Shown here: positions 52,140 to 62,847 of the stretch, piece after piece
How positions within the stretch are numbered: the first letter of the stretch is position 1
How the letters are laid out: every line of letters begins with the position of its first letter
NCBI RefSeq assembly: GCF_016135805.1
Contig: NZ_JADWOX010000009.1
Location: 1 to 64,000 of the forward strand
Reading direction: 5' to 3'
Length of the DNA: 64,000 bases
Origin: Caulobacter hibisci
GTDB lineage: Bacteria > Pseudomonadota > Alphaproteobacteria > Caulobacterales > Caulobacteraceae
Program-made: the position numbers and the translations under genes
Notes under the pieces: model-generated
What the model saw: the letters and a program-made list of their open reading frames with translations, nothing else
The model's database searches: none
Told to the model about the DNA's origin: nothing

Positions 52140-55100
52140 TCACGGCTGAACCGGCGCTGAACGGCGGGTTTCTTCTGTTTCTTCCGCGAAACGACGGCCC
52201 CAGGCGGCCAGAAGCTCGTCGAAATTGAGCGAGGTGTCGAGGGTCAGGTCCACCGGCGTCTTGGCCGGCAGCGGGATCCGCCGCTGGAAGGCCTTGCCCT
52301 GGATCAGCTCCAGCAGCCCGACCTTGGCCTTCTCGGCGACCTTCGGATCGTGCTCGCCCTTGATGTGGAACAGCAGCGACAGGCGCCCGTTCGGCGTCGA
52401 ATTGACCCCGGCCTCCAGGGTGTCGAAGGCCAGATTCTCCATGGCCTGGTAGGCGAAGTCCTGGATGGCGTTGACCGGCTGCTGGGCGACGGTCGCGTTG
52501 TTGGGATTGCCGGGGCTGTCGCTCTCGGCCTGGCTGGCGGTCTGGTTGGCCTCGACGCCGGTCAGGGCCTCGCGCGAGATCGAGATGTGGCCGGGCTTGA
52601 TGGCGTTCAGCTTGCCGTCCAGCAGCTTGAAGCCCTTGTCGCTGAACTGGAACGGCAGGCGGCCGGAGACCACCGCGTCGAGCTTAACCTTGTCGGCCAG
52701 GGTCGAGCCGGCGGTCAGTTCGCCCAGGTCCAGGCCGTCGATGACGATGACCCCGCTGATCGCCTTGCCGTCCAGCGGTATGTCCAGCGGCTCGATCGAG
52801 ATCTTGCCCTTGGCGGCGGTCAGCTGGGCTCGCGAGACCTGCAGCGAAGTGGCGCCCAGGGTGAACACCCCCTCGATGGCCTCGAGCGGCACGATCGAGT
52901 CGATGCGGGTGATCGCCAGCTTCTGGTCGGGGGCGCTGGTCAGGGGCGCCAGGCTGACGAACTTCACGTCGCCATTCAGGGTGGCCACGAAGCCCAGCGG
53001 GCTGGCGCGGAAGTCGAGGCCTTGCGTCGAGACCTCGCCACTGCTGGTGACGCCCTGGTCGGTCCAGTCGAAGCGGCCCTTGAAGCTGGCCTTGCCCTCG
53101 GCCTCGCTGGCGAAGGCGGCCATCGGGCTGACGGCCACCGGCTGCAGGCCCTGCTGCTTGGAGAAGACGATGTTGGAGGCGTCGATCAGCGCCGAGCCAC
53201 GGCCGCTCTCCACGCCATGGCGGATGTCGATGCGGCCCAGGGCGAAACCGCTGGCCGTGGTGACATCGACGCCGCCGCTCCAGACGCCGGAGGCCAGGGC
53301 CAGGCGCCCCGTCGCCTTTACCGGCTCGAAGCGCTTGGCCGAGGCGGCGTCGACCAGACGGCCCTCCGTCAGCCGCACCTCGGCGCGGTCGAAGCCCTGC
53401 CCGCCGCCGACGAAGGTTCCGGCCACGCCCTCCGCTTTCGCCTCGGCGGCGGTGATCGCGCCGCGTCCGTTGGCGAAGCGGGCCTGGGCCTCCCAGCGGC
53501 CGTTCGCCACCCGCACCAGCGGCGCGGCGACCGGGCAGACGTCCAGGGCGATGTCCTGGATCGGCCGCTCGCCGGCCTCGCCCGCTTCGATGGCCGCGAC
53601 GCTGACCGGCGTGCAGCCGGAAAGGCGGAAATCGAACGCGCCATTGGCCGCGCGGGCCTGGCCCTTGGCGTCGAGCTTGATCCCCTCGGCCGGCGGTACG
53701 TCCAGCGTGCCCGACAGGGCGACCGGCGAGGAGAAACCGGCCGCGTCGGCGCGCCAGTTGGTGGCCGCCAGGGTCAGCTCCGGCAGGCCGCCGCCGGCCA
53801 GGGCCAGGGTCGCCGAACCGCGCGAGACGCCGCCGGCGCTTTCCAGCAGGCGGCCTCCTCCCGCCGTCAGGGTCGCCTTGGCGCCGCTGGCCGAGGCCAG
53901 GGTTACCGGCTTGCCGGCGAAGGCCGCAAGCTTGCCGCCGCCGATCTCCAGCCGCAGGTCGGGGGCGTCGAGCTCGAAGTCGCCCAGCGCCTTGCGGGCG
54001 GCGACGGCGTAGTCGGGATTGGGCAGGCCGGCGGTCAGGCGTTCGGCGTCGGGGGCGGATACCGCCCCGTCGGCTCCGGCCCGACCGGCCAGGGTCAGGT
54101 TCAGGCCCTCGCCCGCCCGGAAGCGGCCCTTGGCGTCCAGCACCAGGGCCGAGAGGCCCAGGCCGTCGCGGGCCGCGCGGCCGACGCCGGCCGCCACGCT
54201 GACCGCGCCGGTCAGGCCGATCGCCCCACCCTTGGGGGCGGAGAAGGAGAGGTTGCTCGACTTGACGTCCACCGCCGCCCGGCTCAGCGCCGCGCCGCCG
54301 GCCAGGGCCTGCTCGGCCGTGCCGCGCAGCCGCGCCGGCCCCAGGGCCCGCACCCCGGCGGAGTCGAAATCCACCCGCAGGGCGTCGCTGTCGATCTCGG
54401 CGGCGAAGCTGCGGGCCTCGACGCCCGGAGCGACCAGCCGCCCGGCCCGGGCCTGGCCCGACACCCGCGCGGCCGCGCCGCCCTTCTTGAAGTCGCCGGC
54501 CACCAGACCCGCCAGGGTCAGGCGGGTCTCGACGTCGGCCAGGCTGGTCTCCCCGGCTCTCAATCCCTCTGCCTTGATCGACAGCTTGACGTCGGCCGGG
54601 CCGGTGGCGGCCAGCCGCTTGAGGTCGGGATAGGCGACGTCGGCCTCCAGCCGGGCGTCGGCGCCCTCCAGGTCGACCTGCTCGGCGTCCAGCCCCTCGA
54701 CCTCGGCGCGGGCGTCGACGGTGAGGCGATCGCCCCGCTTGCGGGCCCGCAGCACCGCCCCGCGCAGGTCGACCTGCAAGGCGTCGGTGGCGTAGCGCAT
54801 GGCCGCCACCGCTGCGTCGAGCCGCAGCAGTTGGCCGTCGTCGAGGCTGGCGTCGCCGGTCAGGCGGGCCACGCCGCCGGGGGTGTCGAGCGTCACCCGG
54901 GCGTCCTCGACCAGCACGGCCGGCCCGCCTTCCTTCTTCTCGCCGGGCGACTTCAGCGCCTCGTCTATCAGCGGCTGCAGCTTGCCGAAGGTCAGGGTTT
55001 GGCCGTCATAGCGGGCGCGCAGGCGCGGGCTGGTGATGCGCACGGCGCGGGTGTCGATGGCGAACGGCCCGCCCGACCACGGCGCGGTCAGGTCGTAGGC

Positions 55101-55427
55101 CACCTCGATCCGCTTGGCCGAGAAATAGGGATCATTGGCCGGTCCCAGCCGGATCGAGCCGGCGAAGCCGCTGGCGTCCAGGCTCTCGACCGAGATCAGG
55201 CCTTCGATGCCGCGCTCGGCCAGCCAGGCCTCGGCCAGGGCGCGGCTGATCTCGCGCCGGCCGGCATAGGTCGAGAACCCCAGCGCGATGAACGCCATCA
55301 GGGCGAAGGACACCGCCTCCAGCCCGGCGTCGGCCAGGGCCGCCCGGTCTGGGCGCCAGCGCCGCGACTTGCGCGGCTTGGGAACGGAATCGGGGTCGGC
55401 TTGGGGCTCGGCCATCGACCGCACCAT
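52140..55427 (-). CDS. ydbH: YdbH-family intermembrane lipid transport protein
   Basis: A 1095-aa AsmA-like protein predicted to span the periplasm as a long beta-taco and carry phospholipid from inner to outer membrane, in parallel with TamB and YhdP. N-terminal anchor helix (about residues 36-55, LEAVSFALMAFIALGFSTYA), then about 900 residues of strand-rich, Gly/Ala repeats (such as LTLAGRAGADGAV and GRFRAGEGLNL), and a C-terminal region with GLDLGELTAGSTL and DFAYQAMENLAFDTLEAG typical of the YdbH end. ATG at 55427; another ATG at 55415 is possible. It starts the ydbH-ynbE-ydbL cluster. Confidence 0.9.
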   Translation of the reverse strand: MVRSMAEPQADPDSVPKPRKSRRWRPDRAALADAGLEAVSFALMAFIALGFSTYAGRREISRALAEAWLAERGIEGLISVESLDASGFAGSIRLGPANDPYFSAKRIEVAYDLTAPWSGGPFAIDTRAVRITSPRLRARYDGQTLTFGKLQPLIDEALKSPGEKKEGGPAVLVEDARVTLDTPGGVARLTGDASLDDGQLLRLDAAVAAMRYATDALQVDLRGAVLRARKRGDRLTVDARAEVEGLDAEQVDLEGADARLEADVAYPDLKRLAATGPADVKLSIKAEGLRAGETSLADVETRLTLAGLVAGDFKKGGAAARVSGQARAGRLVAPGVEARSFAAEIDSDALRVDFDSAGVRALGPARLRGTAEQALAGGAALSRAAVDVKSSNLSFSAPKGGAIGLTGAVSVAAGVGRAARDGLGLSALVLDAKGRFRAGEGLNLTLAGRAGADGAVSAPDAERLTAGLPNPDYAVAARKALGDFELDAPDLRLEIGGGKLAAFAGKPVTLASASGAKATLTAGGGRLLESAGGVSRGSATLALAGGGLPELTLAATNWRADAAGFSSPVALSGTLDVPPAEGIKLDAKGQARAANGAFDFRLSGCTPVSVAAIEAGEAGERPIQDIALDVCPVAAPLVRVANGRWEAQARFANGRGAITAAEAKAEGVAGTFVGGGQGFDRAEVRLTEGRLVDAASAKRFEPVKATGRLALASGVWSGGVDVTTASGFALGRIDIRHGVESGRGSALIDASNIVFSKQQGLQPVAVSPMAAFASEAEGKASFKGRFDWTDQGVTSSGEVSTQGLDFRASPLGFVATLNGDVKFVSLAPLTSAPDQKLAITRIDSIVPLEAIEGVFTLGATSLQVSRAQLTAAKGKISIEPLDIPLDGKAISGVIVIDGLDLGELTAGSTLADKVKLDAVVSGRLPFQFSDKGFKLLDGKLNAIKPGHISISREALTGVEANQTASQAESDSPGNPNNATVAQQPVNAIQDFAYQAMENLAFDTLEAGVNSTPNGRLSLLFHIKGEHDPKVAEKAKVGLLELIQGKAFQRRIPLPAKTPVDLTLDTSLNFDELLAAWGRRFAEETEETRRSAPVQP

Positions 55428-55521
55428 GCCGCATGCCGTGGCGTTTGTGAGGCCCCCGTTGCGGAAAAGTCTGGAAACCGACGGTATTGAAACACCGTCG
55501 GCGGCGCGTGCGCCCGCCTAA

Positions 55522-55657
55522 CTCCCGTCATTCCCGCCCTTGTGGCGGGAACCCCTCTGTCAGCCGCAAGGGCGGGAGGGGCGGCGTGCTGAGCACGCCG
55601 CTTGCGCTTCCCAAGCGGAACCAGGGTTTCCCGCCACAAGGGCGGGAATGACGGGAG
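55522..55657. repeat. MITE-like element with perfect 30-bp inverted ends
   Basis: Positions 55522-55551 and 55628-55657 are perfect inverse copies (ends CTCCCGTCATTCCCGCCCTT and complement). The 76-bp interior has a further hairpin (GCGGCGTGCT/AGCACGCCGC). Total length 136 bp, no coding capacity. It lies between ydbH and dapB. Confidence 0.88.
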
Positions 55658-55687
55658 ACTAGGGAATACGGAGGAAGGGAGAGGAGA

Positions 55688-56470
55688 TCAGATCCCCCGG
55701 AACCCCAGCACCTGCTGCATGTCATAAATCCCCGGCGCCTTCCCCTGGGCCCACACCGCCGCGGCCACCGCGCCCCGCGCGAACAGGCCCCGGTCGATGG
55801 CCGAGTGCGAGATCGTCAGGCTCTCGCTCTCGCCGGCGAAGATCACGCTGTGCTCGCCGATGATGCCGCCGCCGCGCACGACGGAGAAGCCGATGGCGCC
55901 TTCCGTCCGCGCGCCGGTGACGCCGTCGCGGGCGCGGTCCTCGACCTCGGACAGCACCACGCCGCGCCCCTCGGCGGCGGCCTGGCCCAGCATCAGGGCG
56001 GTGCCCGAGGGGGCGTCGATCTTGCGCTTGTGGTGGGCCTCGAAGACCTCGATGTCCCAGTCGCTGGCCGGCAGGGCGGTGGCGGCCTGGCGCACCAGGC
56101 CCATCAGCATGTTGACGCCCAGCGAGAAATTGCCCGAGCGGACGATCGTCACGCTCTCGGCGGCCTTGGCCAGCCGCGCGTCCTGCTCGGCGTTGAAACC
56201 CGTGGAGCCGATGATCAGCGCGATCCCGCCGCCGGCGGCCGCGATGGTCTCGGCCAGCGCCACCGAAGCCTCGGGGATGGTGAAGTCGATGATCGCCTGC
56301 GCGCCGGCCAAAGCGCTCTCCAGCGCCACGAGGCCCTCGTCCTCCGCGCCCGGGCGGTCGAAGCGGGCCACGGTCGTCGCGTCGGCGCGGCCTTCCAGCG
56401 TGGCGGCCACGGCCTTGCCCATGCGGCCCAGGGCTCCGGCGACGGCGATCCTGACGGGGGAAGAGGACAC
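55688..56470 (-). CDS. dapB: 4-hydroxy-tetrahydrodipicolinate reductase
   Basis: Second-stage enzyme of the diaminopimelate/lysine pathway, reducing the cyclic product of DapA with NAD(P)H; 260 aa. N-terminal Rossmann motif VAGALGRMGKAV (about residues 9-20), substrate and catalytic motif FEAHHKRKIDAPSGTA (about 147-162, with the catalytic His-His and Lys). Start is GTG at 56470 with GGAG upstream (spacing nine) and a Rossmann strand right after; the frame is open to 56593 but those residues do not belong to the fold. maeB diverges to the right. Confidence 0.93.
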   Translation of the reverse strand: MSSSPVRIAVAGALGRMGKAVAATLEGRADATTVARFDRPGAEDEGLVALESALAGAQAIIDFTIPEASVALAETIAAAGGGIALIIGSTGFNAEQDARLAKAAESVTIVRSGNFSLGVNMLMGLVRQAATALPASDWDIEVFEAHHKRKIDAPSGTALMLGQAAAEGRGVVLSEVEDRARDGVTGARTEGAIGFSVVRGGGIIGEHSVIFAGESESLTISHSAIDRGLFARGAVAAAVWAQGKAPGIYDMQQVLGFRGI

Positions 56471-56727
56471 GGGCTTTATCTCCACGAAACGTGCCTGCGC
56501 CTCGTCGCCCACGCCCCGTTCCGGGTCAACGGTTTTGTCCCGCAAGCTTCCGCCAGGGCAGCGTCCCACATGCAGCAACCCCAATCCCAACAAGCGTTTG
56601 TACCGCTACCATTCGATATTGTCCGGTTGTCGCGCCCCCGCCCCGTCGCTAGGCTGATCGGCATAAGGACGCGTCGCATCGTTCGGCGGGTCCATTTCAA
56701 CTGGCTACGCAGGACAGGAAACGCGCC

Positions 56728-59010
<2,283 letters not shown>

Positions 59011-59021
59011 GCGAACAAGAC

Positions 59022-59044
59022 GGCGGGGCCTTAAGCGCCCCGCC
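59022..59044 (+). terminator. Candidate terminator of maeB
   Basis: Perfect 8-bp stem GGCGGGGC/GCCCCGCC around a 7-base loop, 11 bases after the stop. No T-run follows, so it may be weak or Rho-assisted. Confidence 0.45.
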
Positions 59045-59105
59045 ATCCCCACGCCGCAATTCGCGCCAAGGCTGTGCTTTCCAATCGCTCACCTGGAAAC
59101 TCGCC

Positions 59106-59522
59106 ATGGCTAGCACGCAGCAATTCGCCGCCTCTGCGTTGGCGGTCGCCCTGACGCTCGGGATCGCGGGCGGCGCGCAGGCCTGCCGGGTAAACCAGCC
59201 GCCGGAGGCGCGGGTGGCGCATGCCTATGACGCCGTGGTGCTGGCGCGGGTCGAGCGGGCCGCGCCGCTGGACGGCCGAGGCTGGCGGGCGCAAGCGACC
59301 GGGATCCAGGCCGTCGAGGGCGAAGTGGGCCCGGCGGCGACGGTGTTCGAGATCGGGCGGACGGGCGAACCAGCCGCCTGCGACGACGGCCAGGCGATCG
59401 CCGGGGTCGGCGAGACCTGGGCGCTCTATCTGTCGCGCAGGCCGGACGGCGGCTTCACGGTCAGCCAGTCCTATCCGCTTGACCTAGCGCGCCGGATCGA
59501 TCCGCGCTTCCAGAAGCCCTAG
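59106..59522 (+). CDS. Small exported protein of unknown function
   Basis: A 138-aa exported protein. Signal peptide MASTQQFAASALAVALTLGI, cleavage near GAQAC. The mature part begins CRVNQPPEARVAHAYDAVVLARV and has a strand pattern ending in FTVSQSYPLDLARRID, with two cysteines. The start of the mature protein, with an early Cys, loosely resembles small metal-binding or inhibitor folds, but I cannot assign a family. Start ATG at 59106. Confidence 0.72.
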   Translation: MASTQQFAASALAVALTLGIAGGAQACRVNQPPEARVAHAYDAVVLARVERAAPLDGRGWRAQATGIQAVEGEVGPAATVFEIGRTGEPAACDDGQAIAGVGETWALYLSRRPDGGFTVSQSYPLDLARRIDPRFQKP

Positions 59523-59656
59523 GTCGCCAGGGCGAGGGCGAGCCCCGCCAGCAGGCCGCCGCAGACGACGCCGGCGGCGAAATGCAGGGTGCGGATCGAT
59601 GGGGTCATGGCCGGGCCTCCAGGCTCGCGCCACCCTAGCATGGTCGCGACGCGGCC

Positions 59657-60121
59657 CTAAGCGATCGCGCCCCGGCTCGCGCCACCAACCACCGCCCGAG
59701 CCGCCGCGACGGTCAGCGCGTCCTCCACCAGCCCCGTCGGGGTCTGGCCATAGCGATGCAGCGCCGCCATCCGCAGGTCGAAGGTGACATAGGCCGCGAC
59801 CAGGGCCGCCGTGGCGCCCAGCACGCCGCCGGCGAGCGCGCGGTTCCTCGGGGCCAGGGCCGCGCCGGCGATGCCGGCGGTGACCACGCGGGCCAGCAGG
59901 CCGGCCGGGACGATGCGGTCGGGGGCCGAGTGCAGCTTGTCGCCCCACAGCTCGGCGGCGGCCAAGGCCTTGGTCCCGGCGCTGACCAGCGGATGGCCCA
60001 GCCACGACGGCGCGCCGTTGTCGGCCGGCAGCTGGCCCTTGGCGGCCGCGTCGCTGACGGCAGCGAACGGGGTCAGGGCGCGGGCGCCGGCGGCGAGGCC
60101 GATCAGGAACGAGGCGAGCAT
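59657..60121 (-). CDS. DUF4126 family membrane protein
   Basis: A 154-aa inner-membrane protein of the DUF4126 family: MLASFLIGLAAGARALTPFA at the start, with SWLGHPLVSAGTKALAAAEL (about residues 38-57), APDRIVPAGLLARVVTAG (about 66-83) and two further helices. Function of the family is not known. The ATG at 60121 is chosen; upstream in the same frame lies only a Pro/Gln run made by a GGGGCT repeat. That repeat sits 15 bases before the start codon. Confidence 0.85.
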   Translation of the reverse strand: MLASFLIGLAAGARALTPFAAVSDAAAKGQLPADNGAPSWLGHPLVSAGTKALAAAELWGDKLHSAPDRIVPAGLLARVVTAGIAGAALAPRNRALAGGVLGATAALVAAYVTFDLRMAALHRYGQTPTGLVEDALTVAAARAVVGGASRGAIA

Positions 60122-60135
60122 GGCGGGGTGTCTCC

Positions 60136-60170
60136 GGGGCTGGGGCTGGGGCTGGGGCTGGGGTCTGGGG
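60136..60170. repeat. GGGGCT tandem repeat with G-quadruplex potential
   Basis: Four copies of GGGGCT (60136-60159) followed by GGGGTCTGGGG (60160-60170), giving six runs of four G on the plus strand separated by two or three bases. This exceeds the four-run requirement for a G-quadruplex. It is 15 bases upstream of the DUF4126 start (minus strand) and about 195 bases upstream of the kinase gene (plus strand). Confidence 0.85.
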
Positions 60171-60198
60171 TGCAACACGCCGGGCCCGCCAAACGATC

Positions 60199-60361
60199 CC
60201 TCTCCCCTTGCGGGAGAGGGTGGCCCGCGCAGCGGGTCGGGTGAGGGGTCGAAAGTCCCGTCAGCCGCGAAAGCAGTTTGACCGGGCGCGCTCGTCGGAC
60301 TTTTGAGAGACCCCTCATCCGACGGCTTTCAGCCGCCACCTTCTCCCGCAAGGGGAGAAGG
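60199..60361. repeat. Intergenic inverted-repeat element, family A copy 9
   Basis: Family A arms with the CCCGTCAGCCGC-type centre. Between divergent DUF4126 and kinase genes. Its terminal AAGGGGAGAAGG directly precedes the kinase ATG at 60365 and serves as its SD. Confidence 0.9.
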
Positions 60362-60364
60362 ATC

Positions 60365-61849
60365 ATGTCTAGCGCCTCGCGTGCGAACGTGGCCATGATA
60401 TCGCTCCCGCCGTTCGGAGCCCCCGCCCGCCCGATGATCGCGTCGCCTAGCCTGACCACGGCCCTGAAGCACGCGCCGCTGGGTATCGCCATCTTCGACC
60501 GCTCGATGCGCTACCTGGCCCATTCGAGCCAGTACCTGACCGACCAGGGGCTGTCGGCCGACCTGCCGCTGCTGGGGCGCGTCCACTACGAGGTGTTTCC
60601 CGAGATCCCCCGGCACTGGCGCGACCTGCACGCACGGGTGATCGAGGAGGGGGTCGAGCTGCGCGAGGACGTCGGCGACCGCTATGTCGACCGCGCCGGC
60701 CGGGTGGAGTGGATCCGCTGGTCGATGGCCCCCTGGCGCACCGACGACGGGGCGATCGGCGGGCTGGTGCTCTATACCGAGGTGGTCACCGCCGCCGTCG
60801 AGGCGCGCCTTCGGCTGGAAGCGGCGGAGGCCCGCTACAAGGCCGTGTTCGACCAGGCCTCGATGGGGGTGGCGCGGATCTCGCCGCGCGGCGCCTTCCA
60901 GGAGGTCAACGACCGCTTCTGCGCCATCACCCGCCATAGCCGCCAGCACCTGCTGGCCGGCAACGCCGCCGAGCTGATCGAGCCGGAGGACCTGCCCGGG
61001 GCCCAGGCCGAGGTGCGGGCCCTGCTGGCCCGGCGGATCGACACCTACGCCGCCGAGCGCCGCCTCCGGGCCGGCGACGGCGAGCTGCTGTGGATCCGCC
61101 TGACCGTCTCGCGGGTGCAGCCGCGCGGCCAGCCGGCCTATCTGGTGGCGATCATCGCCGACATCACCGTGCGCAAGCGGGTCGAGGCCGAGAAGGAACG
61201 CCACGAGGGCCAGCTGCGCCTGCTGATCAACGAGCTGAACCACCGCGTGAAGAACACCCTGGCCACGGTCCAGTCGATGGCCGCCCAGACCCTGCGCAAC
61301 GAGCCCGACCCGGTCACCGCCTTCGAGAAGTTCGAGTCGCGCCTCTTGGGCCTGTCGCTGGCCCACGACGTCCTGACCCGCGAAAGCTGGCACGGGGCCG
61401 AACTGCGCGAGGTGGCCCAGCGGGCTCTGGCCCCGTTCACCGCCGCCGCCGGCCGGGTCAGCGTCGAGGGGCCGGCCTGCTTCCTGCCGCCGGGCGGGGC
61501 CCTGACCATGTCGCTGATCTTCCACGAGCTGGCCACCAACGCCCTGAAGTACGGCGGGCTGTCCAATGTCGACGGGACGGTGGCGGTGAACTGGAGCTTC
61601 GACCCCGTGGCGCGGGCCCTGTGCCTGACCTGGGTCGAGAGCGGCGGCCCGGTCGTCGACGCCCCGCCCGCCCGGCGCGGCTTCGGCTCGCGGCTGATCG
61701 AGCGCAGCCTGCGCGGCGAGCTGCGCGGCCAGGCGCGGATGGACTGGCGATCGGAGGGCCTGGTCTGCCGGCTAGAGGCCCAGGTCCCCGAACCGACCCC
61801 GCCCTCGCCGGAACTCGGCGTCGTCGCCAGCCTGGACGAACGGCGCTAA
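60365..61849 (+). CDS. PAS-domain HWE-family sensor histidine kinase
   Basis: A 494-aa soluble kinase. Two PAS-like sensor domains (about residues 25-140 and 145-270, the second with VFDQASMGVARISPRGAFQE) precede an HWE catalytic region: phosphoacceptor His293 in INELNHRVKNTLATVQSMAA, N-box HELATNALKYGGLS (about 388-401), WxE in LTWVESGGP and G-box RRGFGSRLIERSL. No transmembrane segment, so it senses an internal signal such as redox, light or a ligand. No response regulator is next to it. ATG at 60365 is supported by the SD GGAGAAGG, which lies at the end of a repeat; later ATGs at 60395 and 60434 lack one. Confidence 0.87.
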   Translation: MSSASRANVAMISLPPFGAPARPMIASPSLTTALKHAPLGIAIFDRSMRYLAHSSQYLTDQGLSADLPLLGRVHYEVFPEIPRHWRDLHARVIEEGVELREDVGDRYVDRAGRVEWIRWSMAPWRTDDGAIGGLVLYTEVVTAAVEARLRLEAAEARYKAVFDQASMGVARISPRGAFQEVNDRFCAITRHSRQHLLAGNAAELIEPEDLPGAQAEVRALLARRIDTYAAERRLRAGDGELLWIRLTVSRVQPRGQPAYLVAIIADITVRKRVEAEKERHEGQLRLLINELNHRVKNTLATVQSMAAQTLRNEPDPVTAFEKFESRLLGLSLAHDVLTRESWHGAELREVAQRALAPFTAAAGRVSVEGPACFLPPGGALTMSLIFHELATNALKYGGLSNVDGTVAVNWSFDPVARALCLTWVESGGPVVDAPPARRGFGSRLIERSLRGELRGQARMDWRSEGLVCRLEAQVPEPTPPSPELGVVASLDERR

Positions 61850-61884
61850 GGGGACCCCTGGCCGAGTTCCAGGAGTTCCAAAGA

Positions 61885-62649
61885 ATGCAGCTGTCCGACC
61901 AGATCGTCCTCGTCACCGGCGCCGGCCGGGGCCTGGGGGCCGAGATCGCCCGCGCCTTCTCCCGCCAGGGCGCCCGCGTCGTGATCAACTACCGCACCAG
62001 CCAGGACGCCGCCGAGGCCCTGGCCGCCGAACTGGGCGGCGAGGGGCGCGCCATCGCCGTCCAGGCCGACGTCGCCGACCGCCCCGCCGTCGAGGCGATG
62101 TTCGCCGCCGCCAAGGCCGCCTTCGGCGGTCACGTGACCACCGTGGTCAACAACGCCCTCGACTACAGCTTCAACGGCGACGCCCGCGCCCAGCTGACCA
62201 GCATCGCCTGGGAGGACTTCGAGAAGCAGACCCTCACCGTGCTGAAGGGCGCGCTGAACGTCATCCAGGCCGCGGCCCCCGACATGACCGACGCCGGCTT
62301 CGGCCGCGTGATCAATGTCGGCACCAACCTGTTCCAGAACCCGGTCGTGCCCTATCACGACTATACGGCGGTCAAGGCCGCCCTGCTGTCGCTGACCCGC
62401 ACGGCCTGCGGCGACCTCGGCCCGGCCGGCATCACCGTCAACATGGTCTCCGGCGGCCTGCTGCGCGTCACCGGCGCCAGCGCCGCCACGCCCGAGCCGG
62501 TCTTCGACCTGATCGCCGGCATGACCCCGCTGCGCTCGGTCACCACCCCGGCCGAATTCGCCGACGCCGTGCTGTTCTTCGCCAGCCCCTGGGCGCGGGC
62601 GGTGACGGGGCAGAACCTGGTGGTCGATGGCGGGCTGGTGCGGGACTGA
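61885..62649 (+). CDS. SDR-family oxidoreductase with altered catalytic Ser
   Basis: A 254-aa short-chain dehydrogenase. Cofactor motif TGAGRGLGAEIA (about residues 11-22), VINYRTS at strand 2 (favours NADP), VVNNAL in place of NNAG, and catalytic Tyr/Lys in HDYTAVKAAL. The residue thirteen before the Tyr, usually Ser, is Thr or Asn here (NVGTNLFQNPVVPYHDY). Resembles 3-oxoacyl-ACP reductase annotations. ATG with AGGAG upstream. It follows the kinase by 35 bases on the same strand, so co-transcription is possible. Confidence 0.85.
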   Translation: MQLSDQIVLVTGAGRGLGAEIARAFSRQGARVVINYRTSQDAAEALAAELGGEGRAIAVQADVADRPAVEAMFAAAKAAFGGHVTTVVNNALDYSFNGDARAQLTSIAWEDFEKQTLTVLKGALNVIQAAAPDMTDAGFGRVINVGTNLFQNPVVPYHDYTAVKAALLSLTRTACGDLGPAGITVNMVSGGLLRVTGASAATPEPVFDLIAGMTPLRSVTTPAEFADAVLFFASPWARAVTGQNLVVDGGLVRD

Positions 62650-62677
62650 TCGGGGAGTCCTTTCGCCTCACTTTTTA

Positions 62678-62772
62678 GAAGTCATCGCCCGCTTCATGCG
62701 GGCGACCCAAGCCGAGCCAGCCACTTTCTGACGCGCCGCTTGGGTCGCCCGGACAGGCCGGGCGATGACCTC
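62678..62772. repeat. 95-bp intergenic inverted repeat, family C copy 2
   Basis: Same length and arms as 19414-19508, with scattered differences (for example CGGACAGGCC for CGGACGAGCC). It lies between the SDR gene and trpF. Confidence 0.85.
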
Positions 62773-62847
62773 TGTAGGGGGTAGCTGGCCTGTCCGATCG
62801 AGGCGGAGGACTTGCACAACCGCCTTCCCCACCGTAACTCCCCCGCC

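Noticed and set aside
52350..55490. Open frame of 1046 codons on the plus strand opposite ydbH
   Set aside because: Composition is Gly/Arg/Gln-rich with no domain pattern, and it mirrors a well-supported gene on the other strand. Long antisense frames are expected at this GC content.
59519..59609. Possible 29-residue single-helix peptide on the minus strand ending at the stop of the gene at 59106
   Set aside because: It needs one base removed from the run of four A at 59580-59583 to stay open. As sequenced, the frame is Arg-rich and has no stop there. It could be a sequencing slip or a decayed gene, but cannot be called.
60122..60178. N-terminal extension of the DUF4126 protein through a Pro/Gln run
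   Set aside because: The run is only the translated GGGGCT repeat; the internal ATG at 60121 gives the normal family start.
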